Part shown: positions 34,782-43,581 of the stretch, in pieces
Layout of the letters: every line of letters begins with the position of its first letter
Position numbering within the stretch: the stretch's first letter is position 1
Assembly: GCF_014145635.1 (NCBI RefSeq)
Contig: NZ_JACHTC010000019.1
Span: 1-61,359 of the forward strand
Reading direction: 5' to 3'
Length of the DNA: 61,359 bases
From: Myroides sp. WP-1
GTDB taxonomy: Bacteria > Bacteroidota > Bacteroidia > Flavobacteriales > Flavobacteriaceae
Translations under genes and position numbers: made by a program
The notes under the pieces: model-generated
What the model was told of the DNA's origin: nothing
Seen by the model: the letters and a program-made list of their open reading frames with translations, nothing else
Database searches by the model: none

Positions 34782-37460
34782 TTAGGGCCCCACTTGTGCT
34801 GGGGCTTTATATTCCTGTAAATTCTTTTTAATTTGGATTACGGTATAATCTTCGTGCATAATGGAGATATAAGCTGGATCATCACCTAAACGACCTATCA
34901 TTTGCTCCGCTTCTACTTTAGATTTGAAACCGTGTAATACATACATCTTCGTCGATTTAGTATAATAATCTTCGGTAAATTTCAATCCTGTTCCTGCCTC
35001 TACCCCTGCTAATCGTTGCATATTGGTTTTTATTGTTGCAAAATCAGCCATTTGATCTATAGGTACTGCTACTATAATTTTCCAATTATTGGCATCTGTT
35101 CGAGCGAAACTTTTTGCTTCTAGTGCAGGAATTACATTTTCCAACAACTGTGCAGCTTCTCTTCCTTCTGCTGTAGAACTATAGGTCAAGGCCAAATAGT
35201 TCAATGCCTCTTTATAAGGTTTTAAACCTTCTGTGCGTGCAATCATCATTGCATTGAGTAGCTCAAACTTACTAACATATTCATCATCAATACTTTCAAG
35301 TGCATTTTTCATCATCGCTTGTGCTTCTTCGAAGTTTTCTGCTTTAAATACTTGATAAATACCTGCATAAATTTGCTCTGGCGATAAGTCACCATCATTT
35401 TCAACACTTAAATTCTGCATTAATTTAGCATAACGAGATTCTGGATGCTCCGCAATAATGCGCGCTTTCATTTGAGCTGCTTTTGTAGGATCTATTTCTT
35501 GATACAACTTGTACAACTTATACATAGTAGGAAGAATCAATCGCTCTTTCGGATCAAACAGCAACAATTGTTCTAAACGGTTAATCCCTTCTGCAATTTT
35601 TCCGAAACGCTCGCTATAGATTGCTCCCAATTCGAAATAAGCCAAATCTCTATCGTCTTTCAATTTGGCAATCTGCGTACTATCTGCTGGTATTTTACTT
35701 ACATATGTAGCTAGTTCATAACGCGGATCAACAAAGTCATCTGATTTTGGTCCTTTAGCTTCATTATTTCCTTCGTTACCAACTAATTGATCCTCCTCTT
35801 CGCTTCCTAGAGCAGCCGAAGATTGCATTGCACTCCATCTCCAGTTATCTGTCAACGTACGATTTCCCCAACGACGTTTAAAATCTTGACGACCACGTGT
35901 TATTGCTTGATTAGAGTAGAAATAAAACGTTGTTTTTCCACCCATACTTCCAAAATTGGTTTCTCCGAACGATTTTTCAATAGCCTCTCCAAAATTAGCT
36001 ACATTAAAAAAGTCAGCTCCTGTATTGGATCCTTTGGCTAAGTTACTTTGCATTTTTCGATAATCCTCTTTGCGCAAGGCATCGATATAGGTCTGGAAAT
36101 AGGCATTTCGCCCTTCTTCTGACAGGGACACCAAGTGAAGAATACTATCATTAGTACTAGCGATCACCTCCAAATCAACTACTTCACGCAACGATTCTCT
36201 GCGCTTCGTTATTCTAAATGTTTCTTTCGCTTTAGGAGGCAGCAAAGCAATTGCACTATCGTAATATTGTCCTGCAACAGCATAACCTGCGGCATTAAAA
36301 TAAATATCAGCAATACTCAAGAAGTTTTTAGCTTTCAATTGTTTGTCTTGTCTTCCTTCTTTCACTGCTACTTTCAAATAGTCCAACGCTTGCTCTTGTT
36401 TTCCTATATCGCGATAAAAAAGACCAACCTGCCGGTTTAACACGTCCAAAAAGGGTCTGTTATCTCTATCTTTCAACAAACTAGCATATTGCTTAAGGAA
36501 AGCGACAGAGTCGAGTTTTGCCGCACCTTGTAGTTCAAATAACTCTGCGTATGCATGTATGGTATAAGTTCTTGGCGATTTTCGGTTCATCTCCAAGATG
36601 GCGTCAAAATTATTTTTTGCTTCCTCTTTATTTCCGATGCGTCCGTTTAATTGTCCTAAGATAAAATTATATCGTGCTTTTTCTTCCGAAGAGGACACCA
36701 AAGCCACTGCCGACTTTAAAGCCGTACTTGCACTGTCTAATTGTTCTAGATTGATATATCCTTGTGCCAACATGGCATAAGCATCTGATTCCACCTGCTT
36801 ATTCAAGCGTCCTTTACGCTCTCTCAATAGTTCTTTCAAATTCTTAATAGCCAAATCATCATAGCGCAAACGCAAGTTTGTTTTTTCACGCCAAACTTTT
36901 GCTTCACCTATTAAATCACTATCTGGATATTTGTATAAAATATAATTAAATGCCTCTAAGGCTGGGACAAATCGCCCATCGTAATATCTCGATTTACCAA
37001 GTAATAGATAAGCATCAGCCATTTGGCTATTGCGCTCTCTTCCCTTAATGTACATCGAGTGCTTTTGAATGGCTTTTGCAGCCTTGTTTTCTGCACGTGT
37101 AAACCCTTGTCCATCCGTACTCTCAGGCCCACCTAGATTCGTGCCTGCTACGGATAAATTATCCAAAACATTGCCTTGTTTGGACTCTAGTGAAACCCCA
37201 CGTTCAAATTCTCTTTCAGGATCTACTTCAATATCGATACGCTCAATGGGTAAAATTTCCCAATAGTCATCAAAGTAACCTTCCTTCAAAGCATCAAGTG
37301 CCTCTACATAGGACTCATTACCGTGAAAAAGGATATTGTATTTTGTTGTTAAAGCATGATAGCCTCTATTCAACATCTTATCCTTTTTTACAGAACACGC
37401 TATAAAAGACATAAAGAGCAGGATAATTCCTCCAAACCGAATGATAATCTTTGTTTTCAA
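34782..37460 (-). CDS. sprE: Type IX secretion/gliding TPR lipoprotein SprE (PorW)
   Basis: SprE/PorW is a periplasm-facing outer-membrane lipoprotein needed for type IX secretion and gliding, thought to link the secretion ring to the translocon. The 892-residue product has a lipoprotein signal (FIAC, Cys22), the family opening LNRGYHALTTKYNILFHGNE, many tetratricopeptide repeats (about 150-460 and 600-760), and a C-terminal SPOR-like segment (KMYVLHGFKSKVEAEQMI, about 840-875). Length and flanking bactofilin gene match the Flavobacterium locus. It is the first gene of the long run that leads into the atp genes. Confidence 0.9.
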   Translation of the reverse strand: MKTKIIIRFGGIILLFMSFIACSVKKDKMLNRGYHALTTKYNILFHGNESYVEALDALKEGYFDDYWEILPIERIDIEVDPEREFERGVSLESKQGNVLDNLSVAGTNLGGPESTDGQGFTRAENKAAKAIQKHSMYIKGRERNSQMADAYLLLGKSRYYDGRFVPALEAFNYILYKYPDSDLIGEAKVWREKTNLRLRYDDLAIKNLKELLRERKGRLNKQVESDAYAMLAQGYINLEQLDSASTALKSAVALVSSSEEKARYNFILGQLNGRIGNKEEAKNNFDAILEMNRKSPRTYTIHAYAELFELQGAAKLDSVAFLKQYASLLKDRDNRPFLDVLNRQVGLFYRDIGKQEQALDYLKVAVKEGRQDKQLKAKNFLSIADIYFNAAGYAVAGQYYDSAIALLPPKAKETFRITKRRESLREVVDLEVIASTNDSILHLVSLSEEGRNAYFQTYIDALRKEDYRKMQSNLAKGSNTGADFFNVANFGEAIEKSFGETNFGSMGGKTTFYFYSNQAITRGRQDFKRRWGNRTLTDNWRWSAMQSSAALGSEEEDQLVGNEGNNEAKGPKSDDFVDPRYELATYVSKIPADSTQIAKLKDDRDLAYFELGAIYSERFGKIAEGINRLEQLLLFDPKERLILPTMYKLYKLYQEIDPTKAAQMKARIIAEHPESRYAKLMQNLSVENDGDLSPEQIYAGIYQVFKAENFEEAQAMMKNALESIDDEYVSKFELLNAMMIARTEGLKPYKEALNYLALTYSSTAEGREAAQLLENVIPALEAKSFARTDANNWKIIVAVPIDQMADFATIKTNMQRLAGVEAGTGLKFTEDYYTKSTKMYVLHGFKSKVEAEQMIGRLGDDPAYISIMHEDYTVIQIKKNLQEYKAPAQVGP

Positions 37461-37770
37461 TATCTAGGCTAAACTTTATATAACAACTATTTTTTCTTTC
37501 TTTTAGTATCAACCAAACAGTAAAAATACATCACTTTTTAATACTTTTTGCAAAATTTCTTAAAAATAAGAAGGGGTTATCTATCAAAATCATCCATTTT
37601 TACTGCTCAAATTCGCTTCTTTCTACTTTGAATAGAAGAAAATTAATTTGTTGCAAAATACAAAAGAAACTTTTATTATAATTTAATGATCCTGATAAAA
37701 TTACACGAGAAACGCACACAAAAAAAACAGCACTTGAAAACAAGTGCTGTTTTTTATAGAGATTATGAGT
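37461..37770. other. Intergenic region upstream of sprE
   Basis: A 310-base AT-rich gap between sprE and the ABC ATPase gene. The left part should hold the sprE promoter, but I find no full TAnnTTTG box. The right end carries the ABC-operon terminator. No open frame or RNA gene is seen. Confidence 0.5.
37722..37756 (-). terminator. Terminator of the ABC transporter operon
   Basis: Stem AAAAAACAGCACTTG/CAAGTGCTGTTTTTT with an AAAA loop, just past the ABC ATPase stop codon. Confidence 0.88.
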
Positions 37771-38472
37771 CTAACTTACTGAGCTGAAAAAACCTTCCAA
37801 CTCTTGATAGGTAATTTCTGCGGTATTCACATCGTGTCGTAATCGTCCTTTTTCTAGTGCTATAATGCGATCAGACACCTCATAGGTATGTTGTAAATCG
37901 TGACTAGAAATAATCAATGTCATTTGTTTGGATTCCTTTTTCTTCTTGACTAATTCTTTTAAACGCATTTGCGTAGAGGGATCGAGATTGGCAAAAGGTT
38001 CGTCTAAGATTACGAGTTCAGGATTGCCGATAAACGCTGCTACAATACCAATTTTCTTTTGGTTTCCTTTAGAGAAATCTCGAATATATTTCTTTTGACC
38101 AAGCACCTCTCCGTTGAAAAAACTCAGATGTTCTTTTACGAATTCCTCTACTTCAGCCTTAGACCATCCTCGTAAATTACCGAGGAACACGAAGTACTCC
38201 TCTGCAGTCAAGTAACCGATAAGAAACGTTTCATCTAAAAATGAAGTGGTATAATTTTTCCATTGTTCTGAGGTAGCCACGTTGCTTCCTTTCGAAAAAA
38301 CGGTTCCTGAAGTGGGTTGAATCAAATCTAACAGCAAGCTGAAAAAAGTTGTTTTTCCAGCACCATTGTTTCCAACCAAACCAATACTCTCTCCTTTGCC
38401 GATAGACAAAGTTTCCAATTCCAGAACGGTTGTTCCGTTATATATTTTGCGTAAATTATTAACTTGTATCAT
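37771..38472 (-). CDS. ABC transporter ATP-binding protein
   Basis: The 233-residue product has all ATPase motifs: Walker A GNNGAGKTT (about 34-42), the Q-loop region, a signature variant SKGNQKKIG in place of LSGGQ, Walker B LVILDEPFANLDP and the switch His in ISSHDL. The altered signature (SKGN) resembles exporters of the YhaQ/NatA type. It is 7 bases downstream of the permease gene. Substrate not predictable. Confidence 0.9.
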   Translation of the reverse strand: MIQVNNLRKIYNGTTVLELETLSIGKGESIGLVGNNGAGKTTFFSLLLDLIQPTSGTVFSKGSNVATSEQWKNYTTSFLDETFLIGYLTAEEYFVFLGNLRGWSKAEVEEFVKEHLSFFNGEVLGQKKYIRDFSKGNQKKIGIVAAFIGNPELVILDEPFANLDPSTQMRLKELVKKKKESKQMTLIISSHDLQHTYEVSDRIIALEKGRLRHDVNTAEITYQELEGFFSSVS

Positions 38473-38479
38473 AGGATTT

Positions 38480-39961
38480 TTATTTTTTATAAGCGGCTAA
38501 AGCGGCGTATTTTTCTCGGATATAAACTTTTTCAATATACTTAAAGGCAAAGGGGTAAAGGAATAAACCTGCTATTCCAACTAAAATCAAGAGGGTAAAA
38601 CCACCCCAAAACGGATAAATTAAAGATCCGATGTAGTAAAAGACAAGGGGAAGAATCATTTTTGGAAGGCTAATTAACATCACGCGCAGGTTAAATGCAT
38701 TGACATCTCCAAAAACATTTTTTGCAGCAGTTAAATCCATTGGCATTTTTAAGTACGCTCCTCCCCATAATACAAAGTATCCATTAATTCCCATATTAAA
38801 AATACCCATAGCAATCACTAAATAAAACAGTTCTTTATCAATCAGGATATAAAAAAAGCACACCAAAGTCGATACTAATGTTCCCAACACGATGATCAAC
38901 CACTTGGACATTAAGTAATCGCGGTACATCACGTTTTGCGTCATCAATAAAGGGTAATAAGAAGAATCCCAACTAGGTACATATTGTCCAAACAGCATTA
39001 AGAAGCCCCCTGTTGAGAAAAAAGCCAGAAACACAGAAAAGAAAGCAGGCATTGCCCCACGTTCAATTCCTTCTGTTGTATTAACCATAAACACACCATA
39101 GAACATAAAAATAACACTCATCAAAACCGTTACCCTTGCTCTTTTGTTTCGCACAATTAGTCGAATATCATTGCGCAAGAAATTGGCATAACGACCAAAT
39201 CGATCTAGCCAACTCATTTCTAACGAAATACTCTCTTTGATACGCACTTTTTCAAGGTCATCTAGGTACATTCGCGTCAAAAAGAAGCGATATGTAGCCC
39301 AAACCAGGCCGGCTAATAGCACCAAATAAACGAATAAACTTATCGGATATAGATAAGGCAAAGCAAAGAGATATTGTGTATACAGCGTGGGATCAACAAT
39401 GTGGTAGTATTCCAAACCGAAGCACAGTGCTACAATCCCGACAACAGCATAAAAAACAGGCGGATACGCACTCATCAAGATATTGACACAATGCATCATA
39501 AACACCATACTATACAGTGCAATCGTCCAAGCTAAAACTGCAATCACAGATTCACCTTCCACAATCGCTATAATAGTAAAAGGAATAACAAAAAAGAGTT
39601 GAATGATATTAAATGCACTTAAAAACGTCTTTCCTACATAAAAGGTAACGATTTTCGATCGCGGTATATTGAGTAATAAATACGGTTTAATGCTCGCAAC
39701 AGGCCCTTTTTGCAAGAAAAAACGAAAGAGAAGTTCAATTGTAAAATAGTAGAGTAAATATCGACTAACCTCCATAATCGGCAATGCAGTAGCGTCATCT
39801 TCTACTATTCCGTGATAAATAGCGATTCCTGCGAGTAACATCATACAAGCTAAGTAAATTATACCCAACCACTTAAAAACACTGGCCACGATATCCATAC
39901 TACTTTTATTTCCTCTCGCTAGGCGTTTCCGTTCTAGCGCAAAAAACCATTGATAAATCAT
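38480..39961 (-). CDS. ABC transporter permease, DUF5687-like
   Basis: The 493-residue product has about 10-12 hydrophobic segments in two halves, a polar central loop near 220-250 and a basic C-terminus (IREKYAALAAYKK). It resembles the flavobacterial DUF5687 permeases paired with an ATPase, and that context supports the call. The substrate is unknown; ABC-2-like exporters of this type often move lipids, drugs or sodium, but I would not choose. The first gene of a two-gene operon. A minus-strand terminator lies upstream (40042-40073). Confidence 0.75.
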   Translation of the reverse strand: MIYQWFFALERKRLARGNKSSMDIVASVFKWLGIIYLACMMLLAGIAIYHGIVEDDATALPIMEVSRYLLYYFTIELLFRFFLQKGPVASIKPYLLLNIPRSKIVTFYVGKTFLSAFNIIQLFFVIPFTIIAIVEGESVIAVLAWTIALYSMVFMMHCVNILMSAYPPVFYAVVGIVALCFGLEYYHIVDPTLYTQYLFALPYLYPISLFVYLVLLAGLVWATYRFFLTRMYLDDLEKVRIKESISLEMSWLDRFGRYANFLRNDIRLIVRNKRARVTVLMSVIFMFYGVFMVNTTEGIERGAMPAFFSVFLAFFSTGGFLMLFGQYVPSWDSSYYPLLMTQNVMYRDYLMSKWLIIVLGTLVSTLVCFFYILIDKELFYLVIAMGIFNMGINGYFVLWGGAYLKMPMDLTAAKNVFGDVNAFNLRVMLISLPKMILPLVFYYIGSLIYPFWGGFTLLILVGIAGLFLYPFAFKYIEKVYIREKYAALAAYKK

Positions 39962-40041
39962 TATACTTTTATTTAAGTGTACAAACCATTAGTATAGCGC
40001 CGTACAGAAACGTTACAAAAATTATAAACCTTTCTTAAAAT

Positions 40042-40073
40042 AAAAAAATCTCCCAATAAAATTGGAAGATTTT
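40042..40073 (-). terminator. Unassigned minus-strand terminator or attenuator
   Basis: Stem AATCTTCCAAT/ATTGGGAGATT (one G-U pair) with a TTT loop, followed on the minus strand by T7. No annotated minus-strand gene ends here; the permease starts 80 bases further on. A near-consensus box TACTTTTTG (40154-40162, minus) lies upstream, so it may end a short RNA or attenuate the ABC operon. Confidence 0.55.
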
Positions 40074-40180
40074 CACTCAAACATAAAACCAAAAAAACTA
40101 TCATTATCGTTTTAGGTATACCAAATTTTAGACCAAACTTTTCTCAATCAAAACAAAAAGTAGAATCGTTGAAATAATTT

Positions 40181-40188
40181 TATCTTTG
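40181..40188 (+). promoter_or_regulatory. -7 box of 40205-40615
   Basis: TATCTTTG matches TAnnTTTG and lies 16 bases upstream of the start codon, leaving a leader of about 10 bases. No TTTG at -33. Confidence 0.6.
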
Positions 40189-40204
40189 CGCAAATTTTAT
40201 TCCC

Positions 40205-40615
40205 ATGAAAAAAGATATTGAAATACCAGAAGTAAAAAACGTTGAAATTGCAATTGTAAAAGAGTATAACGAAGATTTTTTACAAGATGCATGGTATGCT
40301 TATTTATTTAATAATTCTAAAGACCTCATCGAAGCAATCATGATTGTCTCAAAAGCAAGTGGTATAATTGATGGCGAACAAAGAGATTCAAGTATTTTCA
40401 GACATGCTTTTCCTTCTTTAGCAGCAGGTGAATCGATTAAAGTTGAGCTATTAGATGAGGCGATTTTCGATTTGGACAATACGTTTATGTTGACTTATTT
40501 TCAGGGTGCTAAACTTTATGATAAAAATTTCACCTTCCCAGCGAAGAGTATCACAGATGAAGCGTTAAAAACCCTTTCATTTGCAAATAAAAAAGGTATA
40601 ACTCAAACAAAATAA
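40205..40615 (+). CDS. Conserved hypothetical protein
   Basis: The 136-residue product has no signal peptide and no membrane segment, and reads as a compact beta-rich cytoplasmic protein (SKDLIEAIMIVSKASG, SIFRHAFPSLAAGESIKVELL). I do not recognise a named domain, though similar short proteins are common in Flavobacteriaceae. Real coding is supported by a close promoter box, codon use like its neighbours and clear end. It precedes the cytochrome gene by 84 bases; a shared function is not evident. Confidence 0.65.
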   Translation: MKKDIEIPEVKNVEIAIVKEYNEDFLQDAWYAYLFNNSKDLIEAIMIVSKASGIIDGEQRDSSIFRHAFPSLAAGESIKVELLDEAIFDLDNTFMLTYFQGAKLYDKNFTFPAKSITDEALKTLSFANKKGITQTK

Positions 40616-40699
40616 CTATATACCAAATAGTTGATCATAATTTATACTAATTCCAAAGTTTTGGTTTTGTATCTTGTCTGAAACAAAAATACACAACTT

Positions 40700-41125
40700 A
40701 TGAAACTAAAAGACACGGGAATTGTATTGGCCTTCTTTGGCTTGATGATTAGTTTATTGTCTTTCAAAAACAATACAACGGTGACTGAGAGCACAGTAGC
40801 TCAATCACAATGGAAAAACCTAACCGTACTTCCACAAGATATTTCGAAAGACGATTTAGAAAAAGTTATGAAGGGTTACAACGCTGCATTAGGCGTTAAA
40901 TGTAGCTATTGTCATGCAGCAGCACAAGACAAAGATGGACTGGATTTTGCTTCAGATGCAAAAAAAGAGAAAGACTTTGCTCGTCATATGATTGTTATGA
41001 CGCAAAAGATTAACGCGGAGAATTTCAATTGGGAACAAGATCCAAATCCAGAAAACATTCAGGTTGTAACTTGTACGATGTGTCATCGTGGCAATACAAG
41101 TGCAACAGAATCGATGAAACTATAA
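40700..41125 (+). CDS. Di-heme c-type cytochrome
   Basis: The 141-residue product starts with a short hydrophobic signal or anchor (about 6-23) and carries two heme-attachment motifs, CSYCH and CTMCH, about 60 residues apart. The layout (LPQDISKDDLEKVMKGYNAALGVKCSYCH) matches the family named after photosynthetic reaction-centre cytochrome c, which occurs widely in non-phototrophic Bacteroidota. Likely a periplasmic electron carrier or a sensor; partner unknown. It is monocistronic with a terminator directly after. Confidence 0.85.
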   Translation: MKLKDTGIVLAFFGLMISLLSFKNNTTVTESTVAQSQWKNLTVLPQDISKDDLEKVMKGYNAALGVKCSYCHAAAQDKDGLDFASDAKKEKDFARHMIVMTQKINAENFNWEQDPNPENIQVVTCTMCHRGNTSATESMKL

Positions 41126-41140
41126 TTCCATCCAATACTG

Positions 41141-41170
41141 AAAAAGGCTGTCCAAGTTGGACAGCCTTTT
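41141..41170. terminator. Bidirectional terminator
   Basis: Stem AAAAGGCTGTCCAA/TTGGACAGCCTTTT with a 1- to 2-base apex, between convergent cytochrome and terC genes. It shares the core GGCTGTC with the terminator at 28483. Confidence 0.85.
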
Positions 41171-41175
41171 GTTTA

Positions 41176-42162
41176 TTATACAACTTCCTTCTTGGGAGGA
41201 AAGAGCAAGGATAAAACTACTGACATGGTCAATACACTTGCTATAACCGCTAAGGAAACTAAAGAATCAATATGTACAAAAGGAGAAATAATCATCTTAA
41301 CTCCAATAAAGGAAAGAATAATCGCTAATCCATATTTGAGTTTTGAGAACTTATCCATGAAGTTCGCTAATAAAAAGTAAAGCGAACGCAACCCTAAAAT
41401 AGCGAAGATATTTGAAGTATACAGGATAAAAGGATCATCAGGAGCAATTGCGAAAATAGCAGGAATACTATCTACAGCAAACACTAAATCTGTAAACTCA
41501 ATAACCATCAAAGCAACAAATAGTGGAGTTACCATTTTCACTCCATTCTTTACTGTAAAGAATTTATCTCCATCATATTCATTGCTTACTTTGAAAAACT
41601 TATGCACCATACGCACAGCAAAATTTTTTGTCAAATCTTGTTCTTCACTGTGATCATCTTTAGCAAACCACGATTTTATTCCCGAAACAAGTAGAAAAAT
41701 TCCAAAAATAGTCAAGACAACATTGATTTCGACTTGATGTCCGAACAATTCAAAAGCAGGTAAGTAGGTATGATTAATTAATTCGACTCCAGCAAAGATA
41801 AAAATAGCTCTAAACACTAAAGCACCTATAATTCCCCAAAACAATACTCTGTGGTGTAATTCTTTTGGTACCTTAAAGAAGGTAAAGACTAAAATAAAGA
41901 CAAATAGGTTATCAATGGACAGGGCTTTTTCGATCCAATAAGCAGATTGAAAACGCGCAAAGTTTTCAAAGTCCATATAGTAGTAAATAACTCCACTAAA
42001 GACCATGGCTAAACCAATCCATACGACGGTCCAAATTAATGCTTCCTTGGTTGATACGACGTGGCTATTTCGATTAAAAACACCTAAGTCTAACAAGAGC
42101 ATGACTAAAACTACAATTCCAAAAACAGCCAAAAGGCCAGGGTGATTAATTAAATGATCCAT
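41176..42162 (-). CDS. TerC/Alx family membrane protein
   Basis: The 328-residue product has about nine membrane helices with the family's acidic motifs SIDNLFVFILVF and EFTDLVFAVDSIPAIFA, where intramembrane Asp residues are placed as in manganese-exporting Alx/TerC proteins. A role in metal (probably Mn) homeostasis, perhaps supplying exported proteins, is family knowledge and fits, but tellurite resistance should not be assumed. I see no yybP-ykoY riboswitch upstream. A -7 box is present. Confidence 0.88.
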   Translation of the reverse strand: MDHLINHPGLLAVFGIVVLVMLLLDLGVFNRNSHVVSTKEALIWTVVWIGLAMVFSGVIYYYMDFENFARFQSAYWIEKALSIDNLFVFILVFTFFKVPKELHHRVLFWGIIGALVFRAIFIFAGVELINHTYLPAFELFGHQVEINVVLTIFGIFLLVSGIKSWFAKDDHSEEQDLTKNFAVRMVHKFFKVSNEYDGDKFFTVKNGVKMVTPLFVALMVIEFTDLVFAVDSIPAIFAIAPDDPFILYTSNIFAILGLRSLYFLLANFMDKFSKLKYGLAIILSFIGVKMIISPFVHIDSLVSLAVIASVLTMSVVLSLLFPPKKEVV

Positions 42163-42183
42163 TCTATTTATTTTTTAACAGCA

Positions 42184-42191
42184 CAAAACTA
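42184..42191 (-). promoter_or_regulatory. -7 box of terC-like gene
   Basis: Minus-strand TAGTTTTG matches TAnnTTTG, 21 bases upstream of the ATG. No -33 TTTG at 19-base spacing. Confidence 0.55.
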
Positions 42192-42276
42192 CTTGATATA
42201 TTTTCCCCCTAGGCGATTGATTACAAACAACTATAGATCAACAATTTACAACTAAAATTTCAAATACACCAAAAAC

Positions 42277-42327
42277 AAAAATAGCAACACAACCAACTGT
42301 TAATCAGTTAATTATATTGCTATTTTT
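42277..42327. terminator. Nested inverted repeat, probable terminator of gpsA
   Basis: Arms AAAAATAGCAA (42277-42287) and TTGCTATTTTT (42317-42327) enclose a second small stem AACTG/CAGTT (42295-42309). The T5 tract is present on both strands. It lies just downstream of gpsA on the minus strand and upstream of the terC-like promoter. Confidence 0.5.
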
Positions 42328-42363
42328 AGTTTAAAATCCCATAACGGGCTTTTTTATACTTTT

Positions 42364-43359
42364 TTAATCTAATTTTTCTGTCAGTTTTCTAAACGTCTTC
42401 TTCGGGTCTTTCCCATTGTACAAAATATCATACACAGCGTTGATAATCGGTGTTTTAGCACCATATTGTGCATTGAGTTCATAGGCGCTCTTCGTGGCGT
42501 AATAGCCTTCTGCAACCATATTCATCTCCATTTGAGCCGATTTTACAGTGTACCCTTTTCCAATCATATTACCAAACATACGGTTGCGCGAAAAGAGAGA
42601 ATATCCCGTTACTAATAAATCGCCTAAATAAGCCGAGTTATTAATGTTTCGTTTCATATGGTGCACCTTCTTAATGAATTTTTTCATTTCTCGAATGGCG
42701 TTGCTCATCAAAAGTGCTTGAAAGTTATCACCATAACCAAGACCATGTGCCATACCACAAGCAATAGCATATATATTTTTTAATACAGCTGCATATTCTG
42801 TTCCTATGATATCATCTGTCAGTTTTACCTTGATGTAGTGGCTGCTAATACAGCTTTCGATCACTTGCGCGTGTTTTTCATTGCGACAAGCAATAGTCAA
42901 ATAAGAAAGTCTCTCTAGAGCGACCTCTTCTGCGTGACAAGGACCTGTGATTACAGCGATATTATCATAAGAAACATCATACGTTTGATTGAAATGTTCT
43001 CCAACGATTAAGCTTGTTTCAGGGATAATTCCTTTGATGGCTGAAATAACCACCTTATTTTCAAGGCTAACGTATAAATGCTCCATTTCCTCACTTAAAA
43101 AAGCAGAAGGAATAGCAAAAATCACGTAATCTGCATAGGATACAGCTTTATTGATATCATTGGTCAATAACAATTGATCAATATCAAACTCAACTGAACT
43201 TAAATAATTCGGGTTATGATGGTTTACCTTAATTTCTTCTATCGCATTTTCATTTCTCATGTACCATGCTATTTGCTGTAGGTTTTCACTCAGCATTTTT
43301 ACGATAGCCGTTGCCCAACTCCCTCCGCCAATTACTGCAAACTTTGGATAATCACTCAT
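42364..43359 (-). CDS. gpsA: Glycerol-3-phosphate dehydrogenase [NAD(P)+]
   Basis: Reduces dihydroxyacetone phosphate to sn-glycerol 3-phosphate for phospholipid synthesis in the cytoplasm. The 331-residue product has the Rossmann motif GGGSWATAIVKML (about 10-22), FAIPSAF, ITGPCHAEEVA and the catalytic Lys in VLKNIYAIACG. Length and motif order are normal. It appears to be a single-gene unit with its own promoter 21 bases upstream. Confidence 0.94.
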   Translation of the reverse strand: MSDYPKFAVIGGGSWATAIVKMLSENLQQIAWYMRNENAIEEIKVNHHNPNYLSSVEFDIDQLLLTNDINKAVSYADYVIFAIPSAFLSEEMEHLYVSLENKVVISAIKGIIPETSLIVGEHFNQTYDVSYDNIAVITGPCHAEEVALERLSYLTIACRNEKHAQVIESCISSHYIKVKLTDDIIGTEYAAVLKNIYAIACGMAHGLGYGDNFQALLMSNAIREMKKFIKKVHHMKRNINNSAYLGDLLVTGYSLFSRNRMFGNMIGKGYTVKSAQMEMNMVAEGYYATKSAYELNAQYGAKTPIINAVYDILYNGKDPKKTFRKLTEKLD

Positions 43360-43380
43360 AATTTTAGCTTATAACTTCGT

Positions 43381-43411
43381 CAAAAGTAACTAAAAAACTT
43401 AATGCAAACAA
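43381..43411 (-). promoter_or_regulatory. Promoter of gpsA
   Basis: Minus-strand TACTTTTG (43381-43388) matches the -7 consensus, with TTG (43409-43411) at 20-base spacing as a -33 element. The ATG is 21 bases downstream. Confidence 0.65.
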
Positions 43412-43545
43412 TTGAAAAACTGTAAAACAATTCGTTCTAGCTCCTTATCTTTTATTTCATTCTTGAGCACTCTATTGAAAAAACCACCTTGTTTACTAAG
43501 ACATCACCAAGAAAACTGTTTCCTTATAATAGAGGCGCAAACAAA

Positions 43546-43569
43546 GAAAAAGAGCTGTAAAACAGCCCT
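43546..43569 (-). terminator. Terminator of the yicC-gmk-nadD operon
   Basis: Minus-strand stem AGGGCTGT/ACAGCTCT (one G-U pair) with a TTT loop and a following T-rich tract, just past the nadD stop. Confidence 0.75.
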
Positions 43570-43581
43570 TATATAGTTTGT

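Noticed and set aside
42163..42363. Manganese riboswitch (yybP-ykoY) upstream of the terC-like gene
   Set aside because: The region lacks the conserved paired loops of that riboswitch; only a -7 box and a nested inverted repeat are visible.
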